A stretch of 64,000 nucleotides of DNA from the NCBI RefSeq assembly GCF_030817315.1, contig NZ_JAUSZF010000001.1, forward strand, positions 3,119,001-3,183,000, read 5' to 3'. Under the pieces are notes generated by a model that saw only the letters and a program-made list of their open reading frames with translations, ran no database searches and was not told the origin of the DNA. This DNA is from Sphingomonas faeni (GTDB lineage: Bacteria; Pseudomonadota; Alphaproteobacteria; Sphingomonadales; Sphingomonadaceae). The position numbers and the translations under genes are program-made. Each line of letters starts with the position of its first letter. The first letter of the stretch is position 1. Shown in pieces: positions 8,748-19,125 of this stretch.

Positions 8748-9974
8748 TCAGCCTTCGCGCAATGTCCGCTCGCCCTCGATCATGTAGTCGCGCGTCAGCG
8801 GGAGGGTCATCCGGCTTTTCGATAGCTGGATCTGGTAGTTGACCATGCCGCCGGTCCGGAACGCCGCGGCGGCGCCCGCGAGGTAGAAGGTCCACATGCG
8901 GTAGAATCGTTCGTCGTACAGCGCGACGATCGCATCCTTTGCGGCCACCGTGCGGTCGTACCATTGGTCGATCGTCAGCGCATAATGGACGCGCAAGACC
9001 TCGATATCGGTCGGGAACATCCGCAGTCCCTCATACCCCTTCACGATCTCCGACAGGGCCGGGTTATAGCCGCCCGGGAAGATATACTTGGTCGTGAAGG
9101 TGTCGGTGACGCCCGGCCCGCCCATCCGGCCGATCGTGTGGAGCAGCATCACGCCGTCCTCGGTCAGCAGGTCGCGGCATTTGCGGAAGAACGCTTTGTA
9201 GTGTGCCGGGCCGACATGTTCGAACATGCCGACCGAGACGATCCGGTCGAACGTTCCCGTCAGCGCGCGGTAGTCGATCAGCTCGAACTTCACCTTGTCG
9301 GCGACACCGGCATCCTCGGCTCGACGGCGGGCGACCTTCAACTGCTCTTCGGAGAGGGTGACCCCGAGCACTTCGGCGCCGGTCTTCGCGTGCAGGTACA
9401 GCGCCATGCCGCCCCAGCCGCAGCCGATGTCGAGCACGCGCATGCCCGGCTGGATCGCGAGCTTGGCGGCGATGTGCGCCTTCTTGTCCGATTGCGCCTG
9501 TTCCAGGCTGTTGCCGGCATCGGTGAAGTAGGCGCAGGAATATTGCCGGTCCGCGTCGAGGAACAGGTCGTACAGCCGGTCCGACAGATCATAGTGATGC
9601 GCGACGTTCTTCTTGGAGCGGCGCGCCATGTTCACGCGGTCGACGCGGTGGACGACCTTGTCGAGCAGCTTGATCGGCAGCGAGGGATTGAGCCCGCCGC
9701 CGCGCTCCCACGGGCTGTTGCCCTTGAGCAGGTTGACCAAGTCGCGGATGTCGCCGCGTTCGATCACGAGGCGGCCGTCCATGAACGCCTCCGCCGCGCC
9801 GAGCGCCGGGTGGCGGACGATCGCGCCGGCGACGCCGGGCTGGGTCAGCCGGATCGTGACCGGGTTATAGGCGGGGTCGGGCTTGCCGAAATGCTTGGTC
9901 GTGCCGTCCGCGTGGATGAGCGTGAGTTCGCCGGTTTTAACCTGCCGAGCCAGGAAACGATCGAAAAGAGCCAT
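8748..9974 (-). CDS. Cyclopropane-fatty-acyl-phospholipid synthase family methyltransferase
   Basis: 408 residues, close to the 380-420 of the family. The N-terminal lipid-binding domain is followed by VAHHYDLSDRLYDLFLDADRQYSCAYF, the bicarbonate/active-site region of CFA synthases, and the SAM-binding motif VLDIGCGWGGMALYL. GMFEHVGPAHYKAFF and the C-terminal LTIDQWYDRTV complete the pattern. The enzyme transfers a methylene group from SAM to unsaturated acyl chains of membrane phospholipids. It may alternatively be a related fatty-acid methyltransferase, since several paralogs with the same motifs exist. Confidence 0.9.
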   Translation of the reverse strand: MALFDRFLARQVKTGELTLIHADGTTKHFGKPDPAYNPVTIRLTQPGVAGAIVRHPALGAAEAFMDGRLVIERGDIRDLVNLLKGNSPWERGGGLNPSLPIKLLDKVVHRVDRVNMARRSKKNVAHHYDLSDRLYDLFLDADRQYSCAYFTDAGNSLEQAQSDKKAHIAAKLAIQPGMRVLDIGCGWGGMALYLHAKTGAEVLGVTLSEEQLKVARRRAEDAGVADKVKFELIDYRALTGTFDRIVSVGMFEHVGPAHYKAFFRKCRDLLTEDGVMLLHTIGRMGGPGVTDTFTTKYIFPGGYNPALSEIVKGYEGLRMFPTDIEVLRVHYALTIDQWYDRTVAAKDAIVALYDERFYRMWTFYLAGAAAAFRTGGMVNYQIQLSKSRMTLPLTRDYMIEGERTLREG

Positions 9975-10023
9975 GCGCGTTAGCTAATGACTGGTACGGA
10001 ATTGCGCTACCCCTAGGGGCGGC

Positions 10024-10785
10024 TCAGATCCCCGCGTACCAGTCATAATCGACGTTATCCTCCCAATAGCCGCCCTTGCCCTTGCCGATCCCGGCGAGGC
10101 TGGCGACCGCGTCGATCGCCATGACGTATTTGGCGTGCTTGTAGCCGAGTTGCCGCTCGACTCGCAGCCGGACCGGTGCGCCGTGCGCGACGTCGAGCAC
10201 CCGGTCGTTGAGCGCCCAGGCGAGGATCGTCTGCGGGTGGAACGCGTCGACCAGGTCGATCGACTCGTAATAGGGCGCGCCGCGATACAGGTCGGCGCAG
10301 GTGAAGACGATGTAGCGCGCGGTGCTCTGCAACCCGGCGGCGGTCAGCAGCGCGCCGAGCTTTGGCCCCTGCCATTTGCCGATCGCGCTCCAGCCCTCGA
10401 CGCAATCGTGGCGCGTGATCTGCGCGCGTGCGGGCATCTGGCGGAGTTGGGGCAGGGTGACGGATAGTGGCCGATCGACCAGTCCGCCGACTTTCAGCCG
10501 GTAATCCGCGAAGTTGTTCGCGACCATCGCAGTGTATCCGGGCGTACCCGGATCGCGCGTGCCGTTCGACCGGAAGATCGGCGACATCTGTGCCGGCGTG
10601 AACTCGGGCGCGAGCGCGTTGCGGTTGGTCAGCGCGCGTTGCAGGCCGCGATTCATGTCCTCGCCCATGAACAGGATCTTTCGCGCCGCCGGGTTCTGGA
10701 TGACCTTGTCGCAGCCCGTCAGCAGCGCGCCGGCACCGATCGTGGCGCCGGCAACGAGGGCGCGGCGGGTAATCAGCGAACTCAT
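10024..10785 (-). CDS. Molybdopterin-dependent oxidoreductase (sulfite-oxidase fold)
   Basis: 253 residues with a twin-arginine-like start (SSLITRRALVAGATIGAG) followed by a lipobox-like LLTGC, so it is exported folded and may be lipid-anchored. The catalytic-core pattern of the sulfite oxidase/MsrP fold is visible: ITRHDCVEGWSAIGKWQG (the Cys ligand of molybdenum), GAPYYESIDL and GAPVRLRVERQLGYKHAKYV. It overlaps the upstream cytochrome b gene by 4 bp (ATGA), so the two form a two-gene operon: a periplasmic molybdoenzyme with a membrane electron carrier. The substrate is not known. Confidence 0.85.
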   Translation of the reverse strand: MSSLITRRALVAGATIGAGALLTGCDKVIQNPAARKILFMGEDMNRGLQRALTNRNALAPEFTPAQMSPIFRSNGTRDPGTPGYTAMVANNFADYRLKVGGLVDRPLSVTLPQLRQMPARAQITRHDCVEGWSAIGKWQGPKLGALLTAAGLQSTARYIVFTCADLYRGAPYYESIDLVDAFHPQTILAWALNDRVLDVAHGAPVRLRVERQLGYKHAKYVMAIDAVASLAGIGKGKGGYWEDNVDYDWYAGI

Positions 10786-11528
10786 GCGACGTCCTCTTCG
10801 GCATGGGCGGGGACGGCCCAGCGCCCGGTGATCATCGATCGCACCTCGTTCCAGGTGCCCGCCAGGATAACCAGCGCCATGTGGACGATGATGAAAAGGA
10901 CCAGCCCGGTCGCGGCGATGAAGTGGATCGAGCGCGCCGACTGCCGTCCGCCGAACACCTCCAGCAGCCACGGCCATGCCGCATCCATATTCGGCGACAT
11001 GGCGAGCCCGGTCAGGATCATCACCGGGATCAGCACGAAGATCGTCGCCACGTAGGACAGCTTCTGGAGGATGTTATACGCGCCCGGCCGCTTCGGATCG
11101 TGGAAGCGGAAGGCGAGATGCTCCTTCACGTCGTGCGCGACTTCCTGCGGGGAAAGCTCGGCGACGCGCACGCGAAGGTCGCGCTGAAAATGGCGGTTGA
11201 TCAGGCTGACGATCATGAACCCGAGCAGCGCGAACGAGAGGACGAGCGCGAACAACAGATGCCAGCGCCGCGAGATTGCGAGGTTGTAGCTCGCCGGGAT
11301 CGTCAGGAGGTTGAGCAGCGTCACCAACCAGCTCGGCCACTGGTCGAGCGTGGTCCACGCGGTGTCGAAATTCGCGCCGTACCGCCCCCAATACAGCCGC
11401 GGGTGCGCCTTCAGGATGCCGATCCCGCTGCCGATCATGATGAACATCGCCACCACCGTCACCCAGTGCCAGACGCGGGTCGCCAGGCGGTGGCGCTTGA
11501 TGGTCACGGGGGGAGAGGGATCGTTCAT
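10782..11528 (-). CDS. Cytochrome b561-type membrane electron carrier
   Basis: 248 residues with four to five membrane helices. Conserved histidines (ATRVWHWVTV, NLAISRRWHLLF, SARSIHFIAATGLVLFIIVHMALV) fit the paired haem ligands of thiosulfate reductase/formate dehydrogenase-like cytochrome b subunits. It starts at ATG 11528 (MNDPSPPVTIKRH). The ATGA overlap with the molybdopterin gene says it passes electrons between the quinone pool and that enzyme. Confidence 0.85.
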   Translation of the reverse strand: MNDPSPPVTIKRHRLATRVWHWVTVVAMFIMIGSGIGILKAHPRLYWGRYGANFDTAWTTLDQWPSWLVTLLNLLTIPASYNLAISRRWHLLFALVLSFALLGFMIVSLINRHFQRDLRVRVAELSPQEVAHDVKEHLAFRFHDPKRPGAYNILQKLSYVATIFVLIPVMILTGLAMSPNMDAAWPWLLEVFGGRQSARSIHFIAATGLVLFIIVHMALVILAGTWNEVRSMITGRWAVPAHAEEDVA

Positions 11529-11579
11529 GCTCGGTCTTCGCTCTAGCCAGTCGAACCTGAACCTAGCAGGGATACGCGC

Positions 11580-12197
11580 ATGACCGAATGGCATTCTTAC
11601 GAACCCGCGAACGGCCACCGCCTGCCGCACGATCCCCTCAATGCGATCGTCGCGCCGCGACCGATCGGCTGGGTCAGCACCGTCTCCGCCGACGGCGTGC
11701 CGAACCTCGCGCCGTACAGCTTCTTCAACCTGTTCAACTACACCCCGCCGATCATCGGCTTCTCGTCGATGGGGTGGAAGGACAGCGTCGCCAATATCGA
11801 GGCGACCGGCGAGTTCGTCTGGAACCTGGTGTCCCGCGACCTGAGCGAGGCGATGAACACGACCGCCGCGAACGTTGCCGCCGATGTCGACGAGTTCGCA
11901 CTGGCCGGACTCGAGATGGCCGCCTCGACCCAGGTGAAGCCGGCGCGCGTCGCAGCCAGCCGCGCGCAGTTCGAATGCAAGCTGACGCAGTTGATCCGGC
12001 TCGAGACGAAGGAAGGCCGCGAACTCGACCAGTGGCTGGTGCTCGGCGAGGCGGTCGCTGTCCACATCGACTCGGCCATGCTGGAGGACGGCGTGTACCA
12101 GACGGCGCGCGGGCAACCGATCCTGCGCGGCGGTGGCCCCGCGGATTACTTTGCGATCACAGAGGATTCCTTGTTCAAGATGCGTCGGCCGGGCTGA
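11580..12197 (+). CDS. Flavin reductase family protein (FMN-binding split barrel)
   Basis: 205 residues. The motif order fits the flavin reductase-like split-barrel family: DPLNAIVAPRPIGWVSTVSA, NLAPYSFFNLFNYTPPIIGFSS, DSVANIEATGEFVWNLVS, and FECKLTQLIRL. Members bind FMN and either supply reduced flavin to monooxygenases or act as esterase-like oxidoreductases. It is divergent from the cytochrome b gene with a 51-bp gap. The partner enzyme is not obvious from context. Confidence 0.88.
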   Translation: MTEWHSYEPANGHRLPHDPLNAIVAPRPIGWVSTVSADGVPNLAPYSFFNLFNYTPPIIGFSSMGWKDSVANIEATGEFVWNLVSRDLSEAMNTTAANVAADVDEFALAGLEMAASTQVKPARVAASRAQFECKLTQLIRLETKEGRELDQWLVLGEAVAVHIDSAMLEDGVYQTARGQPILRGGGPADYFAITEDSLFKMRRPG

Positions 12198-12260
12198 TAG
12201 AGGGGTGATGTTGCGGCGCAGCATTTGCCGCCGCTCCGACTCTCACGAAAGCGATTCCCC

Positions 12261-13421
12261 ATGAAACCTGTCGATACGCGCATGGCGCTGCTCGCGCTCG
12301 CCGTCGGCGGGTTCGCGATCGGCACCACCGAGTTCGCCGCGATGAGCCTGTTGCCGCAGTTTGCGCGGGGACTCGGGATCGACGAGCCGACCGCGGGGCA
12401 TGTCATCAGCGCCTATGCGCTCGGCGTCGTCGTCGGTGCACCGACGATCGCGGTGCTCGCGGCGAAGATCGAGCGGCGGGTGTTGCTGATCGGCCTGATG
12501 ACGTTCCTCGGGATCGCCAACGGGCTGTCCGCGCTCGCGCCGACCTATCACCTCATGCTGCTGGCCCGGTTCCTCAGTGGATTGCCGCATGGTGCGTATT
12601 TCGGGGTCGGGTCGCTGGTCGCGGCGTCGATGGTCCCGCATGAGAAGCGCTCGCGGGCGGTGTCGCGGATGATGCTGGGGCTGACGATCGCGACGATTGC
12701 CGGGGTGCCGCTCGCCAACGGACTCGGCCAGTGGTTCGGTTGGCGCTGGGGGTTCGGGGTCGTCGCGATCATCGCCGCGGCGACGGTGGCGATGCTGTTC
12801 CGCTTCGCACCGGTGCTGCGGCCTGCGAAGGATGCGAGCCCGCTCGGCGAACTCGCGGCGCTGCGCAACGGGCAGGTCTGGCTGACGCTGGCGATCGGCG
12901 CGATCGGCTTTGGCGGGATCTTCTGCGTCTACACCTACCTCGCTTCGACACTGACCGACGTCACCGGTGTGTCGTCCGCCTTCACCCCCGTCGCGTTCGC
13001 GCTGTTCGGCGTCGGCCTGACGATCGGCACGTTGGTTTGCGCGAAGGCGGCGGACGTGGCGCTGATGCCGGCGGCGGGGATCACATTGCTGTTCGGGGCG
13101 GGGGCACTCGCGCTCTACGCGCCGGCGACGCAGAATCTCTGGACCATGTTGCCGGTGGTGGTGCTGATCGGTTGTGGGGGAGGATTGTCGACGATCCTCC
13201 AGACGCGGCTGATGGATATCGCGGAGGAGGCGCAGACCTTGGCCGCGGCGCTGAATCACTCGGCGTTCAATACGGCCAATGCGCTTGGGCCCTGGCTTGG
13301 CGGGCTGGCGATCGCGGGCGGGTATGGGCTGCCGTCGACCGGGTGGGTCGGGACGGCGCTGGCGCTTGGCGGGTTTGCGATCTGGGCGCTGTCTTGGTGG
13401 TTGGATCGTCGGCGGGTTTGA
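12261..13421 (+). CDS. MFS drug/sugar efflux transporter (DHA1, AraJ/YdhP-like)
   Basis: 386 residues with 12 predicted membrane helices. The N-terminal MALLALAVGGFAIGTTEFAAMSLLPQFA segment, with its GTTEF motif, is characteristic of the AraJ/YdhP/CmlA branch of the DHA1 family. ALAPTYHLMLLARFLSGLPHGAYFGVG is the usual motif near helices 4-5. The proton-driven export substrate cannot be inferred. I took ATG 12261 (MKPVDTR) as the start; an in-frame start at 12225 only adds 12 basic residues. Confidence 0.88.
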   Translation: MKPVDTRMALLALAVGGFAIGTTEFAAMSLLPQFARGLGIDEPTAGHVISAYALGVVVGAPTIAVLAAKIERRVLLIGLMTFLGIANGLSALAPTYHLMLLARFLSGLPHGAYFGVGSLVAASMVPHEKRSRAVSRMMLGLTIATIAGVPLANGLGQWFGWRWGFGVVAIIAAATVAMLFRFAPVLRPAKDASPLGELAALRNGQVWLTLAIGAIGFGGIFCVYTYLASTLTDVTGVSSAFTPVAFALFGVGLTIGTLVCAKAADVALMPAAGITLLFGAGALALYAPATQNLWTMLPVVVLIGCGGGLSTILQTRLMDIAEEAQTLAAALNHSAFNTANALGPWLGGLAIAGGYGLPSTGWVGTALALGGFAIWALSWWLDRRRV

Positions 13422-13484
13422 ACTGCTTCTGTGGTCTCGCGCGGAGGCGGGAGACTACAGGGTTATCAGCGTTGGCGTTTGTGG

Positions 13485-13665
13485 CTCCTGGACCCCCGCC
13501 TTCGCGGGGGAACGGTTTTTTGCTGGGTGTTCTCGAAGCTAGCTGGCTGCCACCACCCCGGCGGAGGCCGGGGCCCAGTTGGGGGACGGTGGTAACTGAG
13601 AGCGGCGCGTCGTCACTATGACCTTGCCAACTGGGCCCCGGCCTTCGCCGGGGTGGTGCCGGTAG
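13485..13665. repeat. Large intergenic inverted repeat
   Basis: The 305-bp gap between two convergent MFS genes carries no gene. It holds a short hairpin (CCCCCGCCTTCGCGGGGG near 13495-13512) and a large inverted repeat whose arms read CCACCACCCCGGCGGAGGCC...CCAGTTGG (about 13550-13582) and CCAACTGGGCCCCGGCC...CCGGGGTGGTG (about 13627-13661). They are separated by about 45 bases. It can form a long stem and may end transcription from both sides. Confidence 0.8.
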
Positions 13666-13726
13666 GGGTGGCGTTGTGTTTCTGAATGCAGCGAGGTGCC
13701 GGCCGGGGGGCGCACCCCCCGAACGA

Positions 13727-15058
13727 TCAGCGTGCGATGTCGCGTTTGGCGAGTTGCTTGTTCAGTCCGAGTGCGATCAGCGTGAACACCGCCCCCGAGA
13801 ACAGGTATGCGCCGCTTGCTGCCAGCCCGAGCTTGCTCGACAGCAGCAGGGCGGCCAGCGGGGCGAAGCCGGCGCCGAACAGCCAGGCGAGATCGGTCGT
13901 CAGGGCCGAACCGGTGTAGCGGTGCTGCGGCGACAGGCTGGACGCCACGGCGCCCGACGACTGGCCGAACGACAGGCCGAACAACAGGAAGCCGATGCCC
14001 ATGAACAAGCGCTCGCCCGAGTCGCCGCCATCGAGCAGCGACGGTGCGGCGATCGCGAACAGGGCGATCAGGACGGCGATGGTCCCGAGCATCGTCCGGC
14101 GCCCGAACCGATCCGCGAGCAGCCCCGATACCAGGGTCGCACCGAGACCGATGACCGCGCCGACCATCTCGACGACCAGGAAGCGACCCGGTGCCTCACG
14201 CGTGTACAGCACGATCCACGACAACGGGAACACCGTGACCATGTGGAACAGCGCGAAGCTTGCGAGCGGCACGAACGATCCGAGCCAGATCGCCTTCCAC
14301 TCCGACTGGATCGTGTCCACGACCGGCGCCGGCTGAAGCTCGCGCTTCTCGTACATGTCCTGGAATTCGGGGGTGACGACGAGGCGGAGGCGGGCGAACA
14401 GCGCGACGACGTTGATCGCGAACGCCACGAAGAACGGATAGCGCCAGCCCCAGGCGAAGAAGTCCTCGGTCGGCAATGCCGCGACGAAGAACGCGAACAG
14501 GCCGCTTGCGACCAGCAAGCCGAACGGCGCGCCGAGCTGTGGCAGCATCGCGTACCAGCCGCGATGTTTCTCGGGAGCGTTGAGCGACAGCAGCGACGCC
14601 AGACCGTCCCATGCGCCGCCGAGCGCGATGCCCTGGCCGATGCGCAGCAGCGCGAGGATCGCGACCGACCAGTTGCCGACCGAATCATAGCCGGGGATGA
14701 ACCCCATCGCGACGGTCGAGGTGCCGAGCAGGAACAGCGACATCGTCAGCTTGACGCTGCGCCCGTACGCGCGATCGACCGCGATGAAGATGATCGAGCC
14801 GATCGGGCGGGCGATGAACGCCAGCGCGAACACCGCGAACGAATAGAGCGTGCCCTGCAACCGGTCGACATACGGGAAGACCAGCGTCGGGAATACGAGC
14901 ACCGAGGCGATCGCGTACACGAAGAAGTCGAAGAATTCCGACGTCCGGCCGATCACGACGCCGATCGCGATCACACCCGGCGAGACATGCTCGCCATCGC
15001 TGTGGATTTCGCGAACGTCGCTCTCGAAGCTCGTTTCTGGAACCGTGTCTGCAGTCAT
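13727..15058 (-). CDS. MFS transporter, metabolite:H+ symporter (MHS) family
   Basis: 443 residues, 12 membrane helices. The start TSEFFDFFVYAIASVLVFPTLVFP and FIARPIGSIIFIAVDRAYGRSVKLTMSLFLLGTSTVAMGFIPGYDS are the signature of MHS transporters (ProP, KgtP, ShiA type), which import osmolytes or carboxylic acids with protons. RIGQGIALGGAWDGLASLL is the usual motif of loop 4-5. The substrate is unknown. It is divergent from the cyo operon, with about 190 bp between the starts that should contain both promoters. Confidence 0.88.
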   Translation of the reverse strand: MTADTVPETSFESDVREIHSDGEHVSPGVIAIGVVIGRTSEFFDFFVYAIASVLVFPTLVFPYVDRLQGTLYSFAVFALAFIARPIGSIIFIAVDRAYGRSVKLTMSLFLLGTSTVAMGFIPGYDSVGNWSVAILALLRIGQGIALGGAWDGLASLLSLNAPEKHRGWYAMLPQLGAPFGLLVASGLFAFFVAALPTEDFFAWGWRYPFFVAFAINVVALFARLRLVVTPEFQDMYEKRELQPAPVVDTIQSEWKAIWLGSFVPLASFALFHMVTVFPLSWIVLYTREAPGRFLVVEMVGAVIGLGATLVSGLLADRFGRRTMLGTIAVLIALFAIAAPSLLDGGDSGERLFMGIGFLLFGLSFGQSSGAVASSLSPQHRYTGSALTTDLAWLFGAGFAPLAALLLSSKLGLAASGAYLFSGAVFTLIALGLNKQLAKRDIAR

Positions 15059-15244
15059 TCTTCAACTCGCTCTTGCAGGGACTTAGCCCGACGATACCCC
15101 GACGATACGCTGTTCCGACGGATGCGGGCAGGGGCAATCTATGCTACCCCGCGTAATGATAAAGCCATGCCGATGTTGCAGTGCAGCGCCCATTGGACAA
15201 ATTGTCCACTGTAGTGCGGCGAAAGCTAGGCGTAGGGGGACGCA

Positions 15245-16484
15245 ATGACCGTCGTGAAATCGCTTTCCCGCCTGAAATTATGGCTTACTGCCATGCCGTT
15301 GGCGCTGCTTACCAGTGGCTGCGACTGGGTCGTGATGTCCCCTTCGGGCGACATCGCGGTGCAGCAACGCGACCTGGTTCTCATCGCCACCGGGCTGATG
15401 CTGCTGATCATCGTGCCGGTGATCTGCGCGACGCTGTTCTTCGCCTATCACTATCGCCAGTCGAACAAGGCCGCCCGGTACGAGCCCAAATGGGATCACT
15501 CGGTTTGGGTTGGAGCTGATGATCTGGGGTGCGCCCCTGCTGATCATCATCGCGCTCGGCGCGCTGACGTGGACGAGCACGCATCTGCTCGATCCGTACC
15601 GTCCGCTTGGCCGGATCAAGCCCGATACGCCGACTATCGCGAACAACGTGCCGGTCGGCAACCTGGTCGACACGCAGCAGGCGGGCAATGGCGCGAACGG
15701 TGCGGGCAAGCCGCTCGAGGTTCAGGTCGTCGCGCTCGATTGGAAGTGGCTCTTCATCTATCCGGAATACGGCATCGCCACGGTCAACGAGCTTGCCGCG
15801 CCGGTCGATCGGCCGATCCGCTTCCAGCTGACCTCGTCGTCGGTGATGAACGCGTTCTACATCCCTGCGCTTGCCGGCATGATCTACACGATGCCCGGCA
15901 TGCAGACGACGCTGAACGCGGTCATCAACAAGCCCGGCAATTACGAGGGCTTCTCGTCCAACTATAGCGGTGCGGGCTTCTCGGGCATGCGCTTCCGCTT
16001 CCACGGCGTCGACGATGCGGGCTTCCAGGCCTGGGTCAACCAGGTCAAGCAGCGCGGCGGCGGTCTGAACCGTGCGAGCTATCTCCAGCTGGAGAAGTCG
16101 AGCGAGAAGGTTCCGGTCCGCTATTACAATGCGGTCCAGCCCGACATGTTCAAGCTGGTCGTCGAGCAGTGCGTCCAGCCGGGCAAGCCTTGCATGTCCG
16201 AGCTGATGCACGGCGCAAAGGGGGGCGCGCACGGCGGCGACTCGCACAGCGGCATGGCGATGCCCGGCGTGAACAACGGCAAGGGCCCGCAGGATTCGTC
16301 CGAGCGTGTCGAAGGCGCCCTGATGAAGGATGCCGACGAGAAGGGCAGCGGCAACCACTGGACCGCGCCCGCCGACATAAAAAAGGACGGCGCCAATAGC
16401 GCGCCCGGCTCGCAGCAGAACCGCAATCACACGATGCTCACCCCACTCACACAGCCGGGCACGCGCCCCGTCGCGAACGGCTAG
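15245..16484 (+). pseudogene. cyoA: Cytochrome o ubiquinol oxidase subunit II (CyoA), frameshifted
   Basis: First gene of the cyo operon. The N-terminus is a lipoprotein signal with lipobox LLTSGC (Cys26), then the first membrane helix and YEPKWDHSVW. The rest (LELMIWGAPLLIIIALGALTW, and the periplasmic cupredoxin domain without the CuA cysteines) is in the next frame. Removing one G between 15507 and 15513 restores a 412-residue protein. The C-terminus has a Gly/His/Met-rich tail (GGAHGGDSHSGMAMPG). All other cyo genes are intact, so this is probably a sequencing error and the real gene functional. Confidence 0.88.
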
Positions 16485-16493
16485 AGAACCATC

Positions 16494-18494
16494 ATGAACG
16501 ACACCCTGTTGAAGACTATCTTCGGCCGCCTGACCCTGGAGTCGCTGCCGCTGCACGAACCGATCGTCGTCGCCACCTTCGCGATGGTCGCGATCGGTGG
16601 TCTCGGCCTCGTCGCGGCGCTGACCTATTTCAAGGTCTGGGGCTATCTGTGGAAAGAATGGTTCACGAGCGTGGACCACAAGAAGATCGGGATCATGTAC
16701 ATGATCCTCGCGATCGTCATGTTGCTGCGCGGGTTCTCCGACGCGATCATGATGCGCGCGCAGCAGGCGATGGCGTTCAACGGTAGCGAAGGCTATCTGA
16801 CCGCGCATCACTACGACCAGGTCTTCACCGCGCACGGCGTGATCATGATCTTCTTCGTGGCGATGCCGATGGTCACGGGCCTGATGAACTATGTCGTCCC
16901 GCTCCAGATCGGTGCGCGCGACGTGTCGTTCCCGTTCCTCAACAATTTCAGCTTCTGGATGACCACGGCCGGTGCCGTGATCGTGATGATGTCGCTGTTC
17001 ATCGGTGAGTTCGCGCGGACCGGCTGGCTCGCGATGCCGCCCCTTTCGGGACTGGCGTATTCGCCGGACGTCGGTGTCGATTACTATATCTGGGCGTTGC
17101 AGATCGCGGGCATCGGGACATTGTTGTCCGGCGTCAATCTGGTCGCGACCATCGTCAAGATGCGCGCGCCCGGCATGACCATGATGAAGATGCCGATCTT
17201 CACCTGGACGTCGCTCTGCACCAACATCCTGATCGTCGCTGCCTTCCCGGTGCTGACCGCGGTTCTCGCGATGCTGTCGCTCGACCGCTACATCGGCACC
17301 GCGTTCTTCACGAACGACGCCGGCGGCAACCCGATGATGTACGTCAACCTGATCTGGATCTGGGGTCACCCCGAGGTCTACATCCTGGTCCTGCCGGCGT
17401 TCGGCATCTTCTCGGAGGTCACCTCGACCTTCTCGGGCAAGCGCCTCTTCGGCTACAGCTCGATGGTCTATGCGACGCTCGTCATCACGATCCTCGCCTA
17501 TCTCGTCTGGCTGCACCACTTCTTCACGATGGGCTCCGGCGCGAGCGTGAACTCGTTCTTCGGCATCACCACGATGATCATCTCGATCCCGACAGGGGCC
17601 AAGATCTTCAACTGGCTGTTCACTATGTACAAGGGCCGGATCCGGTTCGAACTGCCGATGATGTGGACGATTGCCTTCATGGTGACCTTCACGATCGGCG
17701 GCATGACCGGCGTCCTGCTCGCGGTGCCGCCCGCCGATTTCGTGCTGCACAACTCGCTGTTCCTGGTCGCGCATTTCCATAACGTGATCATCGGCGGCAC
17801 GCTGTTCGGCATGTTCGCAGGGATCAACTATTGGTTCCCGAAGGCGTTCGGCTTCAAGCTGGACAAGAAGTGGGGCACGATCTCGTTCTGGTGCTGGGTC
17901 GTTGGCTTCTACTTCGCGTTCATGCCGCTCTACGTGCTCGGCCTGATGGGCGTCACCCGCCGGATGCGCTATTTCGACGATCCGAACCTGCAGATCTGGT
18001 TCGTCATCGCCGCCTTTGGTGCAGCGCTGATTGCAGCCGGTATCGGTGCCTTCCTGATGCAGATCTTCGTCAGCATCCGGAACCGCGAGAAGCTCGCCGA
18101 TCTCAGTGGCGATCCGTGGGGTGGCCGTACGCTGGAGTGGGCGACGTCGTCGCCGCCGCCGGAGTATAACTTCGCGTTCACGCCTATCGTCCACGACCTG
18201 GACGCCTGGTACGACATGAAGGACCGCAAGCATGCCCGTCCGGTCTCCGGCTTCAAGGCGATCCACATGCCCAGCGGCACCGGCACGGGCGTCGTGCTGG
18301 CGGGTCTGAGCGTGGCCTTCGGGTTCGCGATGATCTGGTACATCTGGTGGCTCGCGGGGCTGGCGCTGGTCGGCATCTTCGGCACGACGATCTTCCACAC
18401 CTTCAACTACAAGCGCGACTTCTACATCCCGGTCGAGGACGTGATCGCCAGCGAGGACGCGCGCACCCGCCAGCTCGCGATCCAGGGAGCCTGA
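16494..18494 (+). CDS. cyoB: Cytochrome o ubiquinol oxidase subunit I
   Basis: 666 residues, the normal length of CyoB, the catalytic haem-copper subunit that oxidises ubiquinol and pumps protons. Haem and copper ligands are visible: [11 protein letters not shown] (low-spin haem His), [22 protein letters not shown] (CuB His with the cross-linked Tyr), WLHHFFTMG (two CuB His), and [12 protein letters not shown] (haem ligands). It follows cyoA by 9 bp and precedes cyoC by 4 bp. Confidence 0.97.
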   Translation: MNDTLLKTIFGRLTLESLPLHEPIVVATFAMVAIGGLGLVAALTYFKVWGYLWKEWFTSVDHKKIGIMYMILAIVMLLRGFSDAIMMRAQQAMAFNGSEGYLTAHHYDQVFTAHGVIMIFFVAMPMVTGLMNYVVPLQIGARDVSFPFLNNFSFWMTTAGAVIVMMSLFIGEFARTGWLAMPPLSGLAYSPDVGVDYYIWALQIAGIGTLLSGVNLVATIVKMRAPGMTMMKMPIFTWTSLCTNILIVAAFPVLTAVLAMLSLDRYIGTAFFTNDAGGNPMMYVNLIWIWGHPEVYILVLPAFGIFSEVTSTFSGKRLFGYSSMVYATLVITILAYLVWLHHFFTMGSGASVNSFFGITTMIISIPTGAKIFNWLFTMYKGRIRFELPMMWTIAFMVTFTIGGMTGVLLAVPPADFVLHNSLFLVAHFHNVIIGGTLFGMFAGINYWFPKAFGFKLDKKWGTISFWCWVVGFYFAFMPLYVLGLMGVTRRMRYFDDPNLQIWFVIAAFGAALIAAGIGAFLMQIFVSIRNREKLADLSGDPWGGRTLEWATSSPPPEYNFAFTPIVHDLDAWYDMKDRKHARPVSGFKAIHMPSGTGTGVVLAGLSVAFGFAMIWYIWWLAGLALVGIFGTTIFHTFNYKRDFYIPVEDVIASEDARTRQLAIQGA

Positions 18495-18498
18495 CGCG

Positions 18499-19125
18499 AT
18501 GTCCGCCAAACCGATGACCAACGACGGCGACCTGTCGTTCTACGAGCTCGACGAGCACGAGCATCCGGAAGGCAGCAGCACGATGCTGGGCTTCTGGATG
18601 TACCTGATGAGCGATTGCCTCATCTTCGCGGTGCTGTTCGCGGCCTATGCCGTGCTCGGCAACAGCTATGCCGGCGGTCCCAGCCCGAAGGAGATCTTCG
18701 AGCTGCCGCTGGTGGCGGTGAACACCGCGATGCTGCTTTTCTCGTCGATCACCTACGGCTTCGCGATGCTGTCGATGGAGGAAGGGCGCCAGCGCATCAT
18801 GCAGATGTGGCTGATCTTCACCGGGCTGTTCGGCCTGTGCTTCCTGTCGATCGAGATGTACGAGTTCGCGACCCTCATCCATGAGGGTGCGGGCCCGACC
18901 CGCAGCGCGTTCCTGTCGTCGTTCTTCACGCTGGTCGGCACGCACGGCCTTCACGTCACGATGGGCCTGATCTGGCTCGTCACGCTGATGGTGCAGGTCC
19001 AGAAGCACGGCCTGATCGCCGCGAACAAGCGTCGCCTGATGTGCCTCAGCATGTTCTGGCATTTCCTCGACGTCATCTGGATCGGCGTCTTCACTTTCGT
19101 CTATCTGATGGGCACCCTACGATGA
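18499..19125 (+). CDS. cyoC: Cytochrome o ubiquinol oxidase subunit III
   Basis: 208 residues with five predicted membrane helices. The family pattern is clear: STMLGFWMYLMSDCLIFAVLFAAYAV at the start and GTHGLHVTMGLIWLVTLMVQV, then FWHFLDVIWIGVFTFVYLMG at the end. CyoC stabilises the oxidase and does not bind haem. Its stop codon overlaps the cyoD start (ATGA at 19122-19125). Confidence 0.96.
   Translation: MSAKPMTNDGDLSFYELDEHEHPEGSSTMLGFWMYLMSDCLIFAVLFAAYAVLGNSYAGGPSPKEIFELPLVAVNTAMLLFSSITYGFAMLSMEEGRQRIMQMWLIFTGLFGLCFLSIEMYEFATLIHEGAGPTRSAFLSSFFTLVGTHGLHVTMGLIWLVTLMVQVQKHGLIAANKRRLMCLSMFWHFLDVIWIGVFTFVYLMGTLR

Noticed and set aside
13676..15214. 512-codon open frame opposite the MHS transporter gene
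   Set aside because: Gln/Arg/Glu-rich translation with no family features; a shadow of the real minus-strand transporter.
15408..18521. 1037-codon open frame opposite cyoABC
   Set aside because: It is antisense to intact, conserved cyo genes; its Arg/Asp/His-rich composition is what high-GC codon bias gives on the opposite strand.
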